Origin: Chrysoperla carnea | Lineage: Eukaryota; Arthropoda; Insecta; Neuroptera; Chrysopidae | DNA length: 64,000 nt | Direction: 5' to 3' | Assembly (NCBI RefSeq): GCF_905475395.1 | Contig: NC_058342.1 | Location: 1,312,501 to 1,376,500, forward strand | Shown: one piece after another, positions 30,195-40,840 of the stretch | Layout: each line of letters opens with the position of its first letter | Numbering within the stretch: position 1 is the stretch's first letter | Position numbers and translations under genes: made by a program | The notes under the pieces: generated by a model | Told to the model about the DNA's origin: nothing | The model's database searches: none | Seen by the model: only the letters and a program-made list of their open reading frames with translations

Positions 30195-31200
30195 TTTTCA
30201 CTTGTTTCGTCATCAATTGGAGGGATGAAACGTGCTCTTACTGGCATTGAAAATTATTGCAATACTTCGAAGATGGTAGTTAATGTAAAGAAAACTTAAA
30301 TGCTTAGGATAAGTAAAGGAAGGAAATTTAGCCAAAATGAAAATTTCATTATCAGTAATGAATATATAGAAAATGTCTTCAGCTTTCAATACCTAGGTTT
30401 TGCATTAACAAACAATGGTAACTGGAAACTACATCAACAAAATATGTTGACTAAAGCGAACAGGGCACTAATGGGTGTCAGAAAATTTATATATAAGTAC
30501 AAAGATTTTCCAGTCAGCATTATAATTAAAATGTTTAAAACAATAATTACTCCAATTTTAACATATGGTAGAGAAGTGTGGGGTCTAGAAGGATGTGGAA
30601 TAGAAATAAAAAATTTCACTTATAAGTTCTATAAGGAAATATTGGGGATCTCTGTATCTACGCCAAACTGTGCGATCAATATAGAATTAGTATTGACATC
30701 TATAGAAGCATTTGTCCTGCAGCAATGTATGAACTACTACTTCAGAGTGCATTCATCAGAGAAGAAAATGCAGAAAATTTGTATGTAGATGATAAAGAAT
30801 AGAGCTCACGAGTGGGGAATCAAGTGGCAGGATCTATTGTCGGGAAGTGGCAGTAGGGTTAAGAAGATCTTGAAGGAAAAAGCAAAATATTACTTTCTCG
30901 CAAGGGCTTTGAGTGAGGCCATGGAAAAAAAAAACCTTGGAATTCTATATGACACTGAATCATTATGAGCGGGGCGCGCAATATGTAAATTTGTATGGAT
31001 TTGGGTGAGAAAACAAGAGGGAAAATGGAGAGGGTGAGAAGATATGTTGTTTGTGTGGTTGGGGAGTGGAAAGTGTGAGGCACCTCATACATTACTGTAA
31101 AGGGACAGAAGGGATTGAAAGGGATGAAGTTTCTAGAAGAGGCTAGGACAGTTCCATAGACATTATGGGAGTGTGTAAAAAAGAAGATTTAGAGATAATC
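30195..31200 (+). pseudogene. LINE reverse transcriptase, 3' piece and C-terminal zinc finger
   Basis: Coding resumes after the inserted repeats with SSSIGGMKRALTGIENYCN and MVVNVKKT, which directly follow the YADD block in LINE enzymes. A stop lies at 30297. The frame 30300-30788 then gives FSFQYLGFALTNNGNWKLHQ, KMFKTIITPILTYGREVWGL and KFYKEILGIS. Near 31040-31110 another frame shows CCLCGWGVESVRHLIHYC, the C-terminal CCHC finger. The same element begins at 28.6 kb. It has stops and frameshifts throughout and is inactive. Confidence 0.75.
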
Positions 31201-32500
31201 TAAATAGTATCTAATAAAAGGGCATGATGTATACATTAAAAAACCACAAGTTACATGAAAGTCAGTTCAGTCGTTTAAAAGTTGAGAACTGTTTTATCGA
31301 GGGTTTATCAAAGTTCATAAAATTTACTAAATACTTCTGATACATTTCTATGCAATCATAATGTGTCACAGCGAAGCGTGTCATTGTATAGCTAGGGCTT
31401 TGGCCCTAAAATTAGGTACCCGCACCAAAATAATGAAATTGACAAAATTGACAAAAAGAGTGATAAGTGACAGCATATAAAGTGAAGGTTATAACACAAT
31501 TGTCTTTGTATTTAAAATTGAAGTTTTCTAGCGAAGCGGTACTTCACAGCTAGTTGTTCTAGTTGTGTTCACAGCTAGTTGTTCTAGTTGTGTTCACAGC
31601 TAGTTATTCTAGTAGTGTTGCTAGTTAAATTATAAGTAGTTATTGATTATTATGATTAACATAGAGTAATTCAGTTAAATTAATCTAATGTGATTTTGAC
31701 GACATTCAGCAAATTTTACATATTGAAAATCATTCATGGTATCTAGAAAATTTTTTATTAATTAAAACTATAAAATTATTTGTTTATAACACGTAGAAAA
31801 AATTATAATTTTCTCTAACTCTTCTATTATACAAAATATGGATTTTATTTTTTATTATTTAATGCATAGCATATGAAACAGTTTATTTCCATTTCCAAAC
31901 CATTCTTGCTTGTTTTGACTTGTCATATCTTGTTTGGAGACTCATATACATAAGATCTATTGACACCCCGACACCCGCACACTCAGAAGAGACAGCAAGT
32001 GTGTATCAGAGACTATATCAGTAAAGAGATGAATAAGTTAAATGCGCAAGTTTAAGGAGATTTTTATTTCTAACTGACGATGATAGAGGGTGTAACAAGC
32101 TAGTAAATTATAAATAAAAACAAAAAAAATTGTAAAAAGTTGGTAATACTGAAATATTTTAGTTGGAAAATATTTTAAGTTTAAGTTTGTAACAATTGAT
32201 AAATTTGTCATATTTGTTAATAACTGAAAAATTTAATTCAAAGAGGTTATATTACATGTATCAATTTAAGTATCATATATTAATCTTGAGTTATTTTGTA
32301 AACAATGACACATTAAATTTAATATATTTGGTATAAAATTAAAATATGGCATTGTGTTCCATTCGTTAAGTGTTGAGAACGTTCACATAACCAAAATAAA
32401 AATGTTATTTAGAACAGACAAAAACATGATATTTACACATTTCATTTCTAAGTAAGTTTTAAGATGATATATTTATATTTCAATCTTTCTCAATTTATAT
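31200..32500. other. AT-rich intergenic sequence with a small tandem repeat
   Basis: There is no gene. A unit containing CACAGCTAGTTGTTCTAGTT occurs three times at about 31544-31612. The rest is low-complexity. Confidence 0.5.
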
Positions 32501-32781
32501 TGAAATCAGTTCAATCAATTTATATTCATAAGCTTGAAAAGATACAAAAGATAAAATATACAAGTATAAACTTACATAATCGAACATAGTGTAGTAGTAA
32601 AAAATATTAATAGTAATAAAAAAGAGTTAAAATTTTTAAAAACAAATAAATAAAATTAGACTACACATTTAAAAGAAACACAATAAATAATTTAACAGAG
32701 TAAAAAAAAAACAGAGAAATAAAAGTGTCATATATCACAGTCATAACAATAAATCAACAAAAATAACACTATGCAACCGGG
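32500..32781 (-). repeat. R2-like LINE 3' UTR, left of the Gypsy insertion
   Basis: It shares ordered wording with the 3' UTRs at 42.43-42.70, 43.73-44.0 and 44.9 kb: GATACAA, ACTTACATAATCGAACA, AGTGTAG, CTACACATTTAAAA, and TGTCATAT-ATCACAGTCATAA. It ends at the CGGG duplication, where the Gypsy LTR begins; the rest of this LINE copy continues at 40841. Confidence 0.7.
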
Positions 32782-34459
32782 TGTGGCATTTTTAAGAAGA
32801 CTTTAATTTAATTTTCTATTAAATTACCAACTGTGGCTTTGTTGACAAGTGGAAGCGTTTTTTAACCGCGATCTTAGTAATAGTGATCGAATCTGAAAAA
32901 GAATAAAGTGAGTTGACAAAAGGAACGGTCTAGGATGGAGTAGAAGTCTATAAAGCGACTACAACTCTATGGACTATATCAGTGAAACGTCAAATTATTT
33001 GAAAACAACAAAAACGCATGTGAGTTTTATTTCTACACTTAAGTTAATTTATTTCAATTGAAAAATAAATGGTCTTTTCTGGTTTTTAGAATTACAAATA
33101 TGTCGATAAAGAACTTATTAATGTTTAAACATGATATAAAATTTAACAGAAAATCACTCTTCTCAAAACAACTTCACAAGTCGACATAACCTTACTAATG
33201 TGAGTTTTTGTTTCTTTATTATTTTTTTTTTTTTTTGTTTTATTAAAATGTGTGATTCTAATTCGAATTGAACAGTTCCGATTTTGGCGTATACTGTGTA
33301 AAATTATTCCTGCGAAGTGAACCAATTCACTATCCCCTGTATCTGACCCGTGACTCGATTTGTTCAAGTATTACCCAGGGCAGAATACAGCGAAGATTTA
33401 TTTCCGCGAAGTGCAGCGCCGAATCGAGAAATCAAGACACCCAAAATAGGGCTGTCTAAACTCGTGGTCAGCTACACTTCTAAGCGCGGTATTGGTTCAC
33501 TTACAAAACTAAATCTATGTGTTTAATTAAAAATCGAATCGGAACTGTTCAATTGTGTATTTTAAAACTACGTATATTAAACTTTTTTTAATTTTTTGTA
33601 GGTAAATCTCCAATTACTAGTAAATACGGATTAAAACAGAAGGAAAATAATAACCGTACCTTAAAAATCTAGGCAAAACCACCACAGGATGACCGATACA
33701 CAACCAAGCAACAAACAACACCAGCCGTTGATGAAATGTCCAGGTATAATTAATTTGATCGTTATGTAAGTCCACTTCTTTGAAGTTAAACCCAATTATA
33801 ATTATTTCCAGATTAAATTATTGAAATTCCATCCAGCCTGGTTACTCCACGATCGTATCTCTTTAGCACAATTCCGTCGATGTGATATTAAAAAACGTGC
33901 TCGCGTTAGCGGGCACAAACGTGTCGTTTTATTAATTTTAAATAAAATCTATCTCTGATGTATACCATTCAAAGGTGATTTGTTTAAGAGGCTCATCTTT
34001 AAAATTGTCTGAGCTTTTTAGCTCCGTTCTGTGTTCATACGCCGAACTACGTTGTTTGTTTGTTAAATTTTTATAATTGTGTATGTTGGCTATTCACACG
34101 TTAGCGTGTATTGACGTCCGTTCACACGCTAGCGTGATTTTAATTCAACTTTTTTTTTTTTAATTGACTAATTTTGTTAATTTTTTTTATTTTTTTTTTT
34201 TTATTTGTGTGTGTGTTTTAGATTTAGATAGGTTTTTTTTTTATTTATTTATTTATTTATTTCTATTTTTTTTTTGTATTTTTTTTTTTTTTTTTTTGTA
34301 AATATTTCTCTTCGTGTTCGTGTTTTTAATGATTATTACTTCCTCTGTCCCAATCCGTATAATGTTTTTGATCGCGCTTATTACTCTAATTTAAAAGATT
34401 TTTAATTACTGTCAACCAAACCTACAATCAAAATACTTTGAACCTTATTGAACGGTTCA
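32782..34459 (-). repeat. 3' LTR of the Gypsy element
   Basis: It begins TGTGGCATTTTTAAGAAG and ends AACGGTTCA on the plus strand. It contains a paired CACACGTTAGCGTG and CACACGCTAGCGTG near 34095-34135 and long T runs near 34150-34300. The small open frames inside are duplicated in the other LTR and are not genes. Confidence 0.9.
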
Positions 34460-34485
34460 GTCTCCCCCACTTTTAGGGAGAAATA
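34460..34485 (-). promoter_or_regulatory. Polypurine tract
   Basis: On the minus strand, AAAAGTGGGGGAGAC directly precedes the 3' LTR. This is the plus-strand DNA primer site. Confidence 0.8.
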
Positions 34486-34505
34486 CTATTGTATTTCGGA
34501 ATTTA

Positions 34506-37500
34506 TTAATTGATTTCTTCTCTTTCGATGAACGGATTCAGGTCCTCGACGTGGGCTTTGTACCTTATTTTAGTTTCTAAGTCTTCGAGATCGCATGAAA
34601 CAGGGGTTGTAAAGCGGAGTATTCTCCTGGGTGTCGTCCACCGGGGAATAAATTTTCTGGCCTCGTCGAATTGGGGACCACCGTGGTCTCTCTGTAGCAC
34701 AATTTGGCCCTCTGTGAAAGGATGTTCTGGTGGACGTTTGGCGTTATGGAAGCGTTTCATTTTGTCATGTGCCTTTGCCAATGACTCTCGGACCTTATCG
34801 AGATCTGGTGGGGGATCATCATGGATTATTTCATGCAAATTCCACCGGAGGTCCAATGGAGTTGGAACTGCTCGTCCTAAAAATACCGTCAAGGGGCTGC
34901 ATTGGATCGATTCGTGGAATTGACTTTTATGTGCAAATTGAAAATATGGGAGGAATTGATCCCATTCTTTGTGGGTGTTTGCGTATTGACGTAGCATAAT
35001 AGTCATTCCACTCTTGAGGTCCCTGTGGATTCTTTCGACGAAAGAGTTACTCGACGGTCTATAAGGTGCGCCCAGAATGTGTTTGATACCCCATCGAAGG
35101 CACATGAGCCTAAATTTCTCGCCTGTAAATGCCTTATGGTTGTCCGTAATGACGTGTCGAGGTGGACCGAAGCGTAACCAGACCTTATTGAGCTTGTCGA
35201 CGGTGTTGGCCGCCGTAACACGTTTTACGGGAATGGCCTCCAACCATTTCGTGAAGCTATCCGCCACTGTGAGCACATATCGGAACCCGTTTTTAGTCAT
35301 GACTAAGGGGCCAACGTGATCTATGTGGACCCTCTCCCACGGGTGTTCTGGAGTTTTAGAAGCTAATGGGGCCCCAGGTGCTTTATTATGTGGTTTACAC
35401 CGCTGGCATTCCGGACAGGACCTAACATAACCACGGACCTCCTCAAACAGTCGTGGCCACCAGAAGCGACGGGCAATGGCCCTATAAGTTTTTGTAATGC
35501 CGGGGTGGTTTGAAGCTATTCCATCGTGGTGATAGTAGAGAAGCATTTGTCTCATAGTTTTAGGTACAGGGATACGTCGCAACCTATTCTTCCCTACAAT
35601 TTTTAGAAGAAGGGAGTCCCGTAACTCATAGCCTATCACATCATCTCCGGCCCGTAGGCGCTGGATGATGAGCCGTAGCTCAGGATCTTCCTCTTGCTGT
35701 CGTTGCAGAGAGGTAAAGGTTTGTGGTACCTCGTCTAAAACTGAAATTTTACCTGTATGTCCGTCTGTCAAATTTTTATGGAAGTTGTCTGTGGGACTTT
35801 TCTCGTCGTTTGATATTTTAATTGAAAATAGCCTTGAAAGAGCGTCAAACTCAAAACGTGAGAGTTTTAGTACCCACCTTCCCACTCGGCCAAGCTGTTT
35901 TGGATGGTTCATGACCCAGCTTAGGGCTCCGCTATCGGTGTTGAGTAGAAACCGTGTTCCTAGTAAGTACTGTTTGAATTTCTCCAGGGCCCAGACGACA
36001 GCGAGACTCTCCAGTTCGTATGCAGAATATTTAACCTCCGCAGGGGTTAATTTTCTGCTAGCGTACTGGATGGCTCTTTGGCCTCCGTCTAGTTCCTGAA
36101 GCAATACAGCAGCAATTGCGACACCTGAAGCATCGGTTTGTACGATGAAGCGTTTTTTAAAATCTGGGAAGGCAAGTACTGAAGCTTCTGTAAGAGCTTG
36201 TTTGACCGCGTTGAATGCTTTAATTTGGTCATCTCCGAAGTGGTACACCACGTCCTTTTTTCTGAGTGCGTTCAGCGGGGCAACTATTTCGGCGTAGTTG
36301 GGGATGAAACGCGAGAAGAAGGAAGTCATCCCCAAGAAGGATCTCAGTTGCTTAATGTTGCGAGGTATTCGCAGGTCCAACACAGCCGCTACCTTCGACC
36401 TATCCAAAGCTACACCTGACGCGGATATTACATGCCCTAGAAATTGAATGCTAGGTAGACATAGTTGCATTTTGTCCGGTCGTACCGTTAAGCCGGTATC
36501 TCGTAACCTAGTGAACACTATCTCCAGGTGTTTTAGGTGCTCTTCAAAGCTCGAGCTGTAAATTAAAATGTCGTCGAAGTAAGGGATAACACATTTATAG
36601 CGGAGGTCTGCGAATAACCCGAAGATCAAGCGGTTTAGAGCCATTGGGCTGACACTTAATCCGAAGGGAGTAGTCCGGAACAAGTATTGGCCTGTTGGCG
36701 TAGAGAACGCTGTGTATTTTCGGCACCCAGGGGACAGCATTATTTGATAGTAAGCGCTAGTTAAATCGATCACTGAATAGCAGCGTGAGCCACTCAAGCT
36801 CTGAAAAACATTCTCCATATTAGGGGAGGGAAAGCCGTCGAAGATAACTTTCGCATTCAGTCGCCTATAATCGATACACAGCCTGTTTGAACCATCCTTT
36901 TTCTTTATTAAAAAGGCTGGAGCCGAGTATTCACTCCGGCAAGGTTCGATAATGCCTTGCTCCAGGAGGCCGTTGATGTGTTGCTCCATTTCAAGCGCTT
37001 TAGGGGGTGAAAGTGGATAGGGTGGGCTCCGTACCGGTATACTGTCCTTTAAACGTATGGTGTACCAATAATCACGAGCACAACCGATTTGATTGGTGAT
37101 TGTGTCACTAAAGCGATTCAATAACGTTTCGAGACGGGAAGATTGAGTTTTCGGCAACGTAGGTGATGTGACGATGTTATTTATTGTACAGATTGTCCCT
37201 GGACACATGGGGATGGGTTTTTTCGGGTTGAACATGAAGGTCACTATGCATTTTTCGAAATTTAAAATAGCCTTCATGTGTTTTAAAAGATCAACACCCA
37301 TGATTAAAGTGAAGGTTAGGTTTGGTATTATGTGAAACGCTGTCTTCCAAGTAAATCCGCCAATTCTGATAGAACACGTCAGTAACTGATGGACATTAGT
37401 GACAGTACCATCCGCTAATATCGTTTGGAGCGTTGTGGTGGAGATCTTGCCTAACCCAAGCTTTACTGTAGTTGTTGCCAGTTTTTTATCACAAAAACTA

Positions 37501-37613
37501 TGAGTGGCCCCTGAATCCAGAAGGCAATCGTACGTACAAGGCCCTATGGTTACGGGTATTGTAGGTAGGCTAGTGCGTTGAGCACGAATTGATAATAGTT
37601 TGCGACGTCCCAT
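34506..37613 (-). CDS. pol: Gypsy Pol polyprotein: protease, reverse transcriptase, RNase H, integrase (1035 aa)
   Basis: Domains in order: retropepsin with DSGATHSF at residues 33-40; reverse transcriptase with LCIDYRRLNA (245-254), FRTTPFGLS (312-320) and PYFDDILIYSS (344-354, FDD in place of VDD); and RNase H with QTDASGVAIAAVL from 492. Integrase has an HHCC finger (696-737), then HIDHVGP (Asp 765), ITDNHKAF (Asp 824) and FVERIHRD (Glu 860). The D-35-E spacing is exact. The RNase H end is abnormal: FEFD runs directly into ALSR near residue 590, so the H-x-P/G-K...D segment is missing. The ATG at 37613 is probably not the real start. The frame is open upstream to the gag overlap at 37679, as expected for -1 frameshift expression. 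No env gene and no chromodomain are seen. Confidence 0.95.
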   Translation of the reverse strand: MGRRKLLSIRAQRTSLPTIPVTIGPCTYDCLLDSGATHSFCDKKLATTTVKLGLGKISTTTLQTILADGTVTNVHQLLTCSIRIGGFTWKTAFHIIPNLTFTLIMGVDLLKHMKAILNFEKCIVTFMFNPKKPIPMCPGTICTINNIVTSPTLPKTQSSRLETLLNRFSDTITNQIGCARDYWYTIRLKDSIPVRSPPYPLSPPKALEMEQHINGLLEQGIIEPCRSEYSAPAFLIKKKDGSNRLCIDYRRLNAKVIFDGFPSPNMENVFQSLSGSRCYSVIDLTSAYYQIMLSPGCRKYTAFSTPTGQYLFRTTPFGLSVSPMALNRLIFGLFADLRYKCVIPYFDDILIYSSSFEEHLKHLEIVFTRLRDTGLTVRPDKMQLCLPSIQFLGHVISASGVALDRSKVAAVLDLRIPRNIKQLRSFLGMTSFFSRFIPNYAEIVAPLNALRKKDVVYHFGDDQIKAFNAVKQALTEASVLAFPDFKKRFIVQTDASGVAIAAVLLQELDGGQRAIQYASRKLTPAEVKYSAYELESLAVVWALEKFKQYLLGTRFLLNTDSGALSWVMNHPKQLGRVGRWVLKLSRFEFDALSRLFSIKISNDEKSPTDNFHKNLTDGHTGKISVLDEVPQTFTSLQRQQEEDPELRLIIQRLRAGDDVIGYELRDSLLLKIVGKNRLRRIPVPKTMRQMLLYYHHDGIASNHPGITKTYRAIARRFWWPRLFEEVRGYVRSCPECQRCKPHNKAPGAPLASKTPEHPWERVHIDHVGPLVMTKNGFRYVLTVADSFTKWLEAIPVKRVTAANTVDKLNKVWLRFGPPRHVITDNHKAFTGEKFRLMCLRWGIKHILGAPYRPSSNSFVERIHRDLKSGMTIMLRQYANTHKEWDQFLPYFQFAHKSQFHESIQCSPLTVFLGRAVPTPLDLRWNLHEIIHDDPPPDLDKVRESLAKAHDKMKRFHNAKRPPEHPFTEGQIVLQRDHGGPQFDEARKFIPRWTTPRRILRFTTPVSCDLEDLETKIRYKAHVEDLNPFIEREEIN

Positions 37614-37675
37614 TAGACAACGATGGGGGGGACGAGACGGGGTTTGGTTGATTGTATTGTAATTGGAGATTTCAA

Positions 37676-39004
37676 CTAGTTTTTTGTAGGTTTAGACCTA
37701 CTGGAGTTCTGCTCCATTTGTGCGTACATTACTTGTCTATCCGTTATTTGACGCACCTCTTGAGCTACTAGGTCCAGTATTTCGAATGAATCCGGTACCA
37801 TCCTAAATTTACAAATATCATATGTCGCCCTATTCATGCGAGCCCAAAGAATTGTAATGATCTCCTGCTCACTAAGGTTGGCTCCGATGATTTTAGATTT
37901 GAGTTTAATATCATCAATGAACGCCGTGAATAATTCCTCTGGACGTTGCCATCTATACAAGTGTTCTGATATGAGCAGGGACCTTTCGGCCGGCGCAAAA
38001 AATACATCTAATATCCTGAAGCGAAGGGAGTCCCAGGTGGGATAAGATTGGATATTTGTAGCCCACCATCTTTGAAAATTTCCGTCACAAAACTGGAGGA
38101 GATGTGTTAGAAGAGGTTTCTCCTCCAGGACGTGTAGCTCCGCGAGCTTTTGGATTTCCTCCAGGAATTTTATTATGTTCGGTTTGCTGGAGCCGTCACA
38201 CCGAGGGAAGTCTTTGAAGTACGTATCTATGTTTACCTGATACTTAATTTTGTACCTATTATCTCCTAAATTACTATGTGATAAATTTATTAACGACTTA
38301 TTCGCACTTTGATTGCAGGATTGGCTACATGCTATCTTACTTATGGATTCACATAAATATTTTAATTGGAGATTTACCTCGTGAATATCATGCTCGTGTG
38401 ATGCGTTGAGCCGTGTTTGGGAACGCATAAACTGTATAACTCTTGATGGTGTGGCGTCTTCCTCTCCTACTGCTGTTGTTGGCGCAGGTTGACCAGTCGG
38501 ACCTGCATGTGCTGGTGGCGCAAGAACAGGGTGATGTGATGGAGTTGTATTCGATTGCGTAATTGGCGCAAGATTCACATGATTTGGATACGTTGGAAGA
38601 GTTTGTCCATACTGTGGAACACTCCCCATCCCATAACCAAAATACTGATGCGGTTGTGCAGACGACGCAGGTGGAACCATACCAGGCGCAGGATTCAATA
38701 TCGGTGCGTTTCCAGGACTCGTACCAATATTTGTTTGTGGTACATTTCCAGCCAATACTGTCGTGGGTAGGGTGGAATTGGCTTTCGACACTGATGGTGC
38801 TATTGTCGTAATACCATGAGCACCTGGAATATCTGGCGGAGTAGCGTAACTTGGTGAAGTTGCGTCTACAATGGTACCCAATCCAGCCGTGTTACTTGTT
38901 GTAGTTGTTGTGTTGACGACGATTGTTGTAACAACCATTGGAACATCTGCTGATGATGTCGTGTGTTTGTTGGACCGTGTAGTCGGCATCCTCTGGCAGT
39001 TCAC
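37676..39004 (-). CDS. gag: Gypsy Gag (442 aa)
   Basis: This is the structural protein that forms the virus-like particle. The first 180 residues are low-complexity, rich in T, P, A and N. The capsid part follows from about residue 255: IDTYFKDFPRCDGSSKPN, LLTHLLQFCDGNFQRWWATN, SWDSL-like WDSLRFRILDVFF and WARMNRATYDIC. The C-terminus (SRSKPTKN) has no CCHC zinc knuckle, which is found in many but not all Gypsy elements. The stop TAG (37678-37676) immediately follows the slippery heptamer. The start at 39004 gives a leader of about 155 bases from the 5' LTR. A second ATG nine bases downstream (MPTTRSN) could be used instead. Confidence 0.9.
   Translation of the reverse strand: MNCQRMPTTRSNKHTTSSADVPMVVTTIVVNTTTTTSNTAGLGTIVDATSPSYATPPDIPGAHGITTIAPSVSKANSTLPTTVLAGNVPQTNIGTSPGNAPILNPAPGMVPPASSAQPHQYFGYGMGSVPQYGQTLPTYPNHVNLAPITQSNTTPSHHPVLAPPAHAGPTGQPAPTTAVGEEDATPSRVIQFMRSQTRLNASHEHDIHEVNLQLKYLCESISKIACSQSCNQSANKSLINLSHSNLGDNRYKIKYQVNIDTYFKDFPRCDGSSKPNIIKFLEEIQKLAELHVLEEKPLLTHLLQFCDGNFQRWWATNIQSYPTWDSLRFRILDVFFAPAERSLLISEHLYRWQRPEELFTAFIDDIKLKSKIIGANLSEQEIITILWARMNRATYDICKFRMVPDSFEILDLVAQEVRQITDRQVMYAQMEQNSSRSKPTKN
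37679..37685 (-). promoter_or_regulatory. -1 ribosomal frameshift site (A-AAA-AAC) between gag and pol
   Basis: In the gag frame the last codons read AAA AAC followed by TAG, preceded by an A, giving the classic A AAA AAC heptamer. A -1 slip enters the pol frame, which is open from here to the pol ATG and beyond. A run of seven Cs about 45 bases downstream could take part in a stimulatory fold, which is unproven. Confidence 0.8.
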
Positions 39005-39134
39005 CTAGACGTTACGCTCAATGCGTATGAACAATGAAAAAAAAATTAGTAGTATGTATTCTTTTTTGCAAAATTTATTTTAAATTATGAGCAAATAATC
39101 CTTTTTTTTTTTTTTCTAATCCAGACTCGATCAA

Positions 39135-39160
39135 ACTACCCTACGCTATATGCTACCAAC
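39135..39160 (-). promoter_or_regulatory. Primer binding site region
   Basis: On the minus strand, just inside the 5' LTR, the sequence is GTTGGTAGCATATAGCG. TGG is the complement of a tRNA CCA end and starts two bases inside the LTR. The tRNA species cannot be named without a tRNA set. Confidence 0.6.
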
Positions 39161-40840
39161 TGTGGCATTTTTAAGAAGACTTTAATTAAATCTTCTATTA
39201 AATTACCAACTGTGGCTTTGTTGACAAGTGGAAGCGTTTTTTAACCGCGATCTTAGTAATAGTGATCGAATCTGAAAAAGAATAAAGTGAGTTGACAAAA
39301 GGAACGGTCTAGGATGGAGTAGAAGTCTATAAAGCGACTACAACTCTATGGACTATATCAGTGAAACGTCAAATTATTTGAAAACAACAAAAACGCATGT
39401 GAGTTTTATTTCTACACTTAAGTTAATTTATTTAAATTGAAATATAAATGTTCTTTTCTGGTTTTTAGAATTACAAATATGTCGATAAAGAACTTATTAA
39501 TGTTTAAACATGATATAAAATTTAACAGAAAATCACTCTTCTCAAAACAACTTCACAAGTCGACATAACCTTACTAATGTGAGTTTTTGTTTCTTTATTA
39601 TTTTTTTTTTTTGTTTTATTAAAATGTGTGATTCTAATTCGAATTGAACAGTTCCGATTTTGGCGTATACTGTGTAAAATTATTCCTGCGAAGTGAACCA
39701 ATTCACTATCCCCTGTATCTGACCCGTGACTCGATTTGTTCAAGTATTACCCAGGGCAGAATACAGCGAAGATTTAATTCCGCGAAGTGCAGCGCCGAAT
39801 CGAGAAATCAAGACACCCAAAATAGGGCTGTCTAAACTCGTGGTCAGCTACACTTCTAAGCGCGGTATTGGTTCACTTACAAAACTAAATCTATGTGTTT
39901 AATTAAAAATCGAATCGGAACTGTTCAATTGCGTATTTTAAAACTACGTATATTAAACTTTTTTGAATTTTTTGTAGGTAAATCTCCAATTACTAGTAAA
40001 ATACGGATTAAAACAGAAGGAAAATAATAACCGTACCTTAAAAATCTAGGCAAAACCACCACAGGATGACCGATACACAACCAAGCAACAAACAACACCA
40101 GCCGTTGATGAAATGTCCAGGTATAATTAATTTGATCGTTATGTAAGTCCACTTCTTTGAAGTTAAACCCAATTATAATTATTTCCAGATTAAATTATTG
40201 AAATTCCATCCAGCCTTGTTACTCCACGATCGTATCACTTTAGCACAATTCCGTCGATGTGATATTAAAAAACGTGCTCGCGTTAGCGGGCACAAACGTG
40301 TCGTTTTATTAATTTTAAATAAAATTTATCTCTGATGTATACCATTCAAAGGTGATTTGTTTAAGAGGCTCATCTTTAAAATTGTCTGAGCTTTTTAGCT
40401 CCGTTCTGTCTTCATACGCCGAACTACGTTGTTTGTTTGTTAAATTTTTATAATTGTGTATGGTGGCTATTCACACGTTAGCGTGTATTGACGTCCGTTC
40501 ACACGCTAGCGTGATTTTAATTCCACTTTTTTTTTTTTTAATTGACTAATTTTGTTAATTTTTTTTATTTATTTTTTTTTTATTTGTGTGTGTGTTTTAG
40601 ATTTAGATAGGTTTTTTTTATTTATTTATTTATTTATTTATTTCTATTTTTTTTTTGTATTTTTTTTTTTTTTCTTTTGTAAATATTTCTCTTCGTGTTC
40701 GTGTTTTTAATGATTATTACTTCCTCTGTCCCAATCCGTATAATGTTTTTGATCGCGCTTATTGCTCTAATTTAAAAGATTTTTAATTACTGTCAACCAA
40801 ACCTACAATCAAAATACTTTGAACCTTATTGAACGGTTCA
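39161..40840 (-). repeat. 5' LTR of the Gypsy element
   Basis: This is the same sequence as the LTR at 32782 with a few substitutions and short indels in T runs. The promoter and transcription start should lie here on the minus strand. No confident TATA box was chosen. Confidence 0.9.

Noticed and set aside
33143..33459. Small frames of 74 and 63 aa on both strands
   Set aside because: They occur identically in both LTRs of the Gypsy element and lack any motif.
34510..36419. Plus-strand frames of 70-144 aa across the Gypsy pol
   Set aside because: Antisense shadows of the intact minus-strand pol gene.
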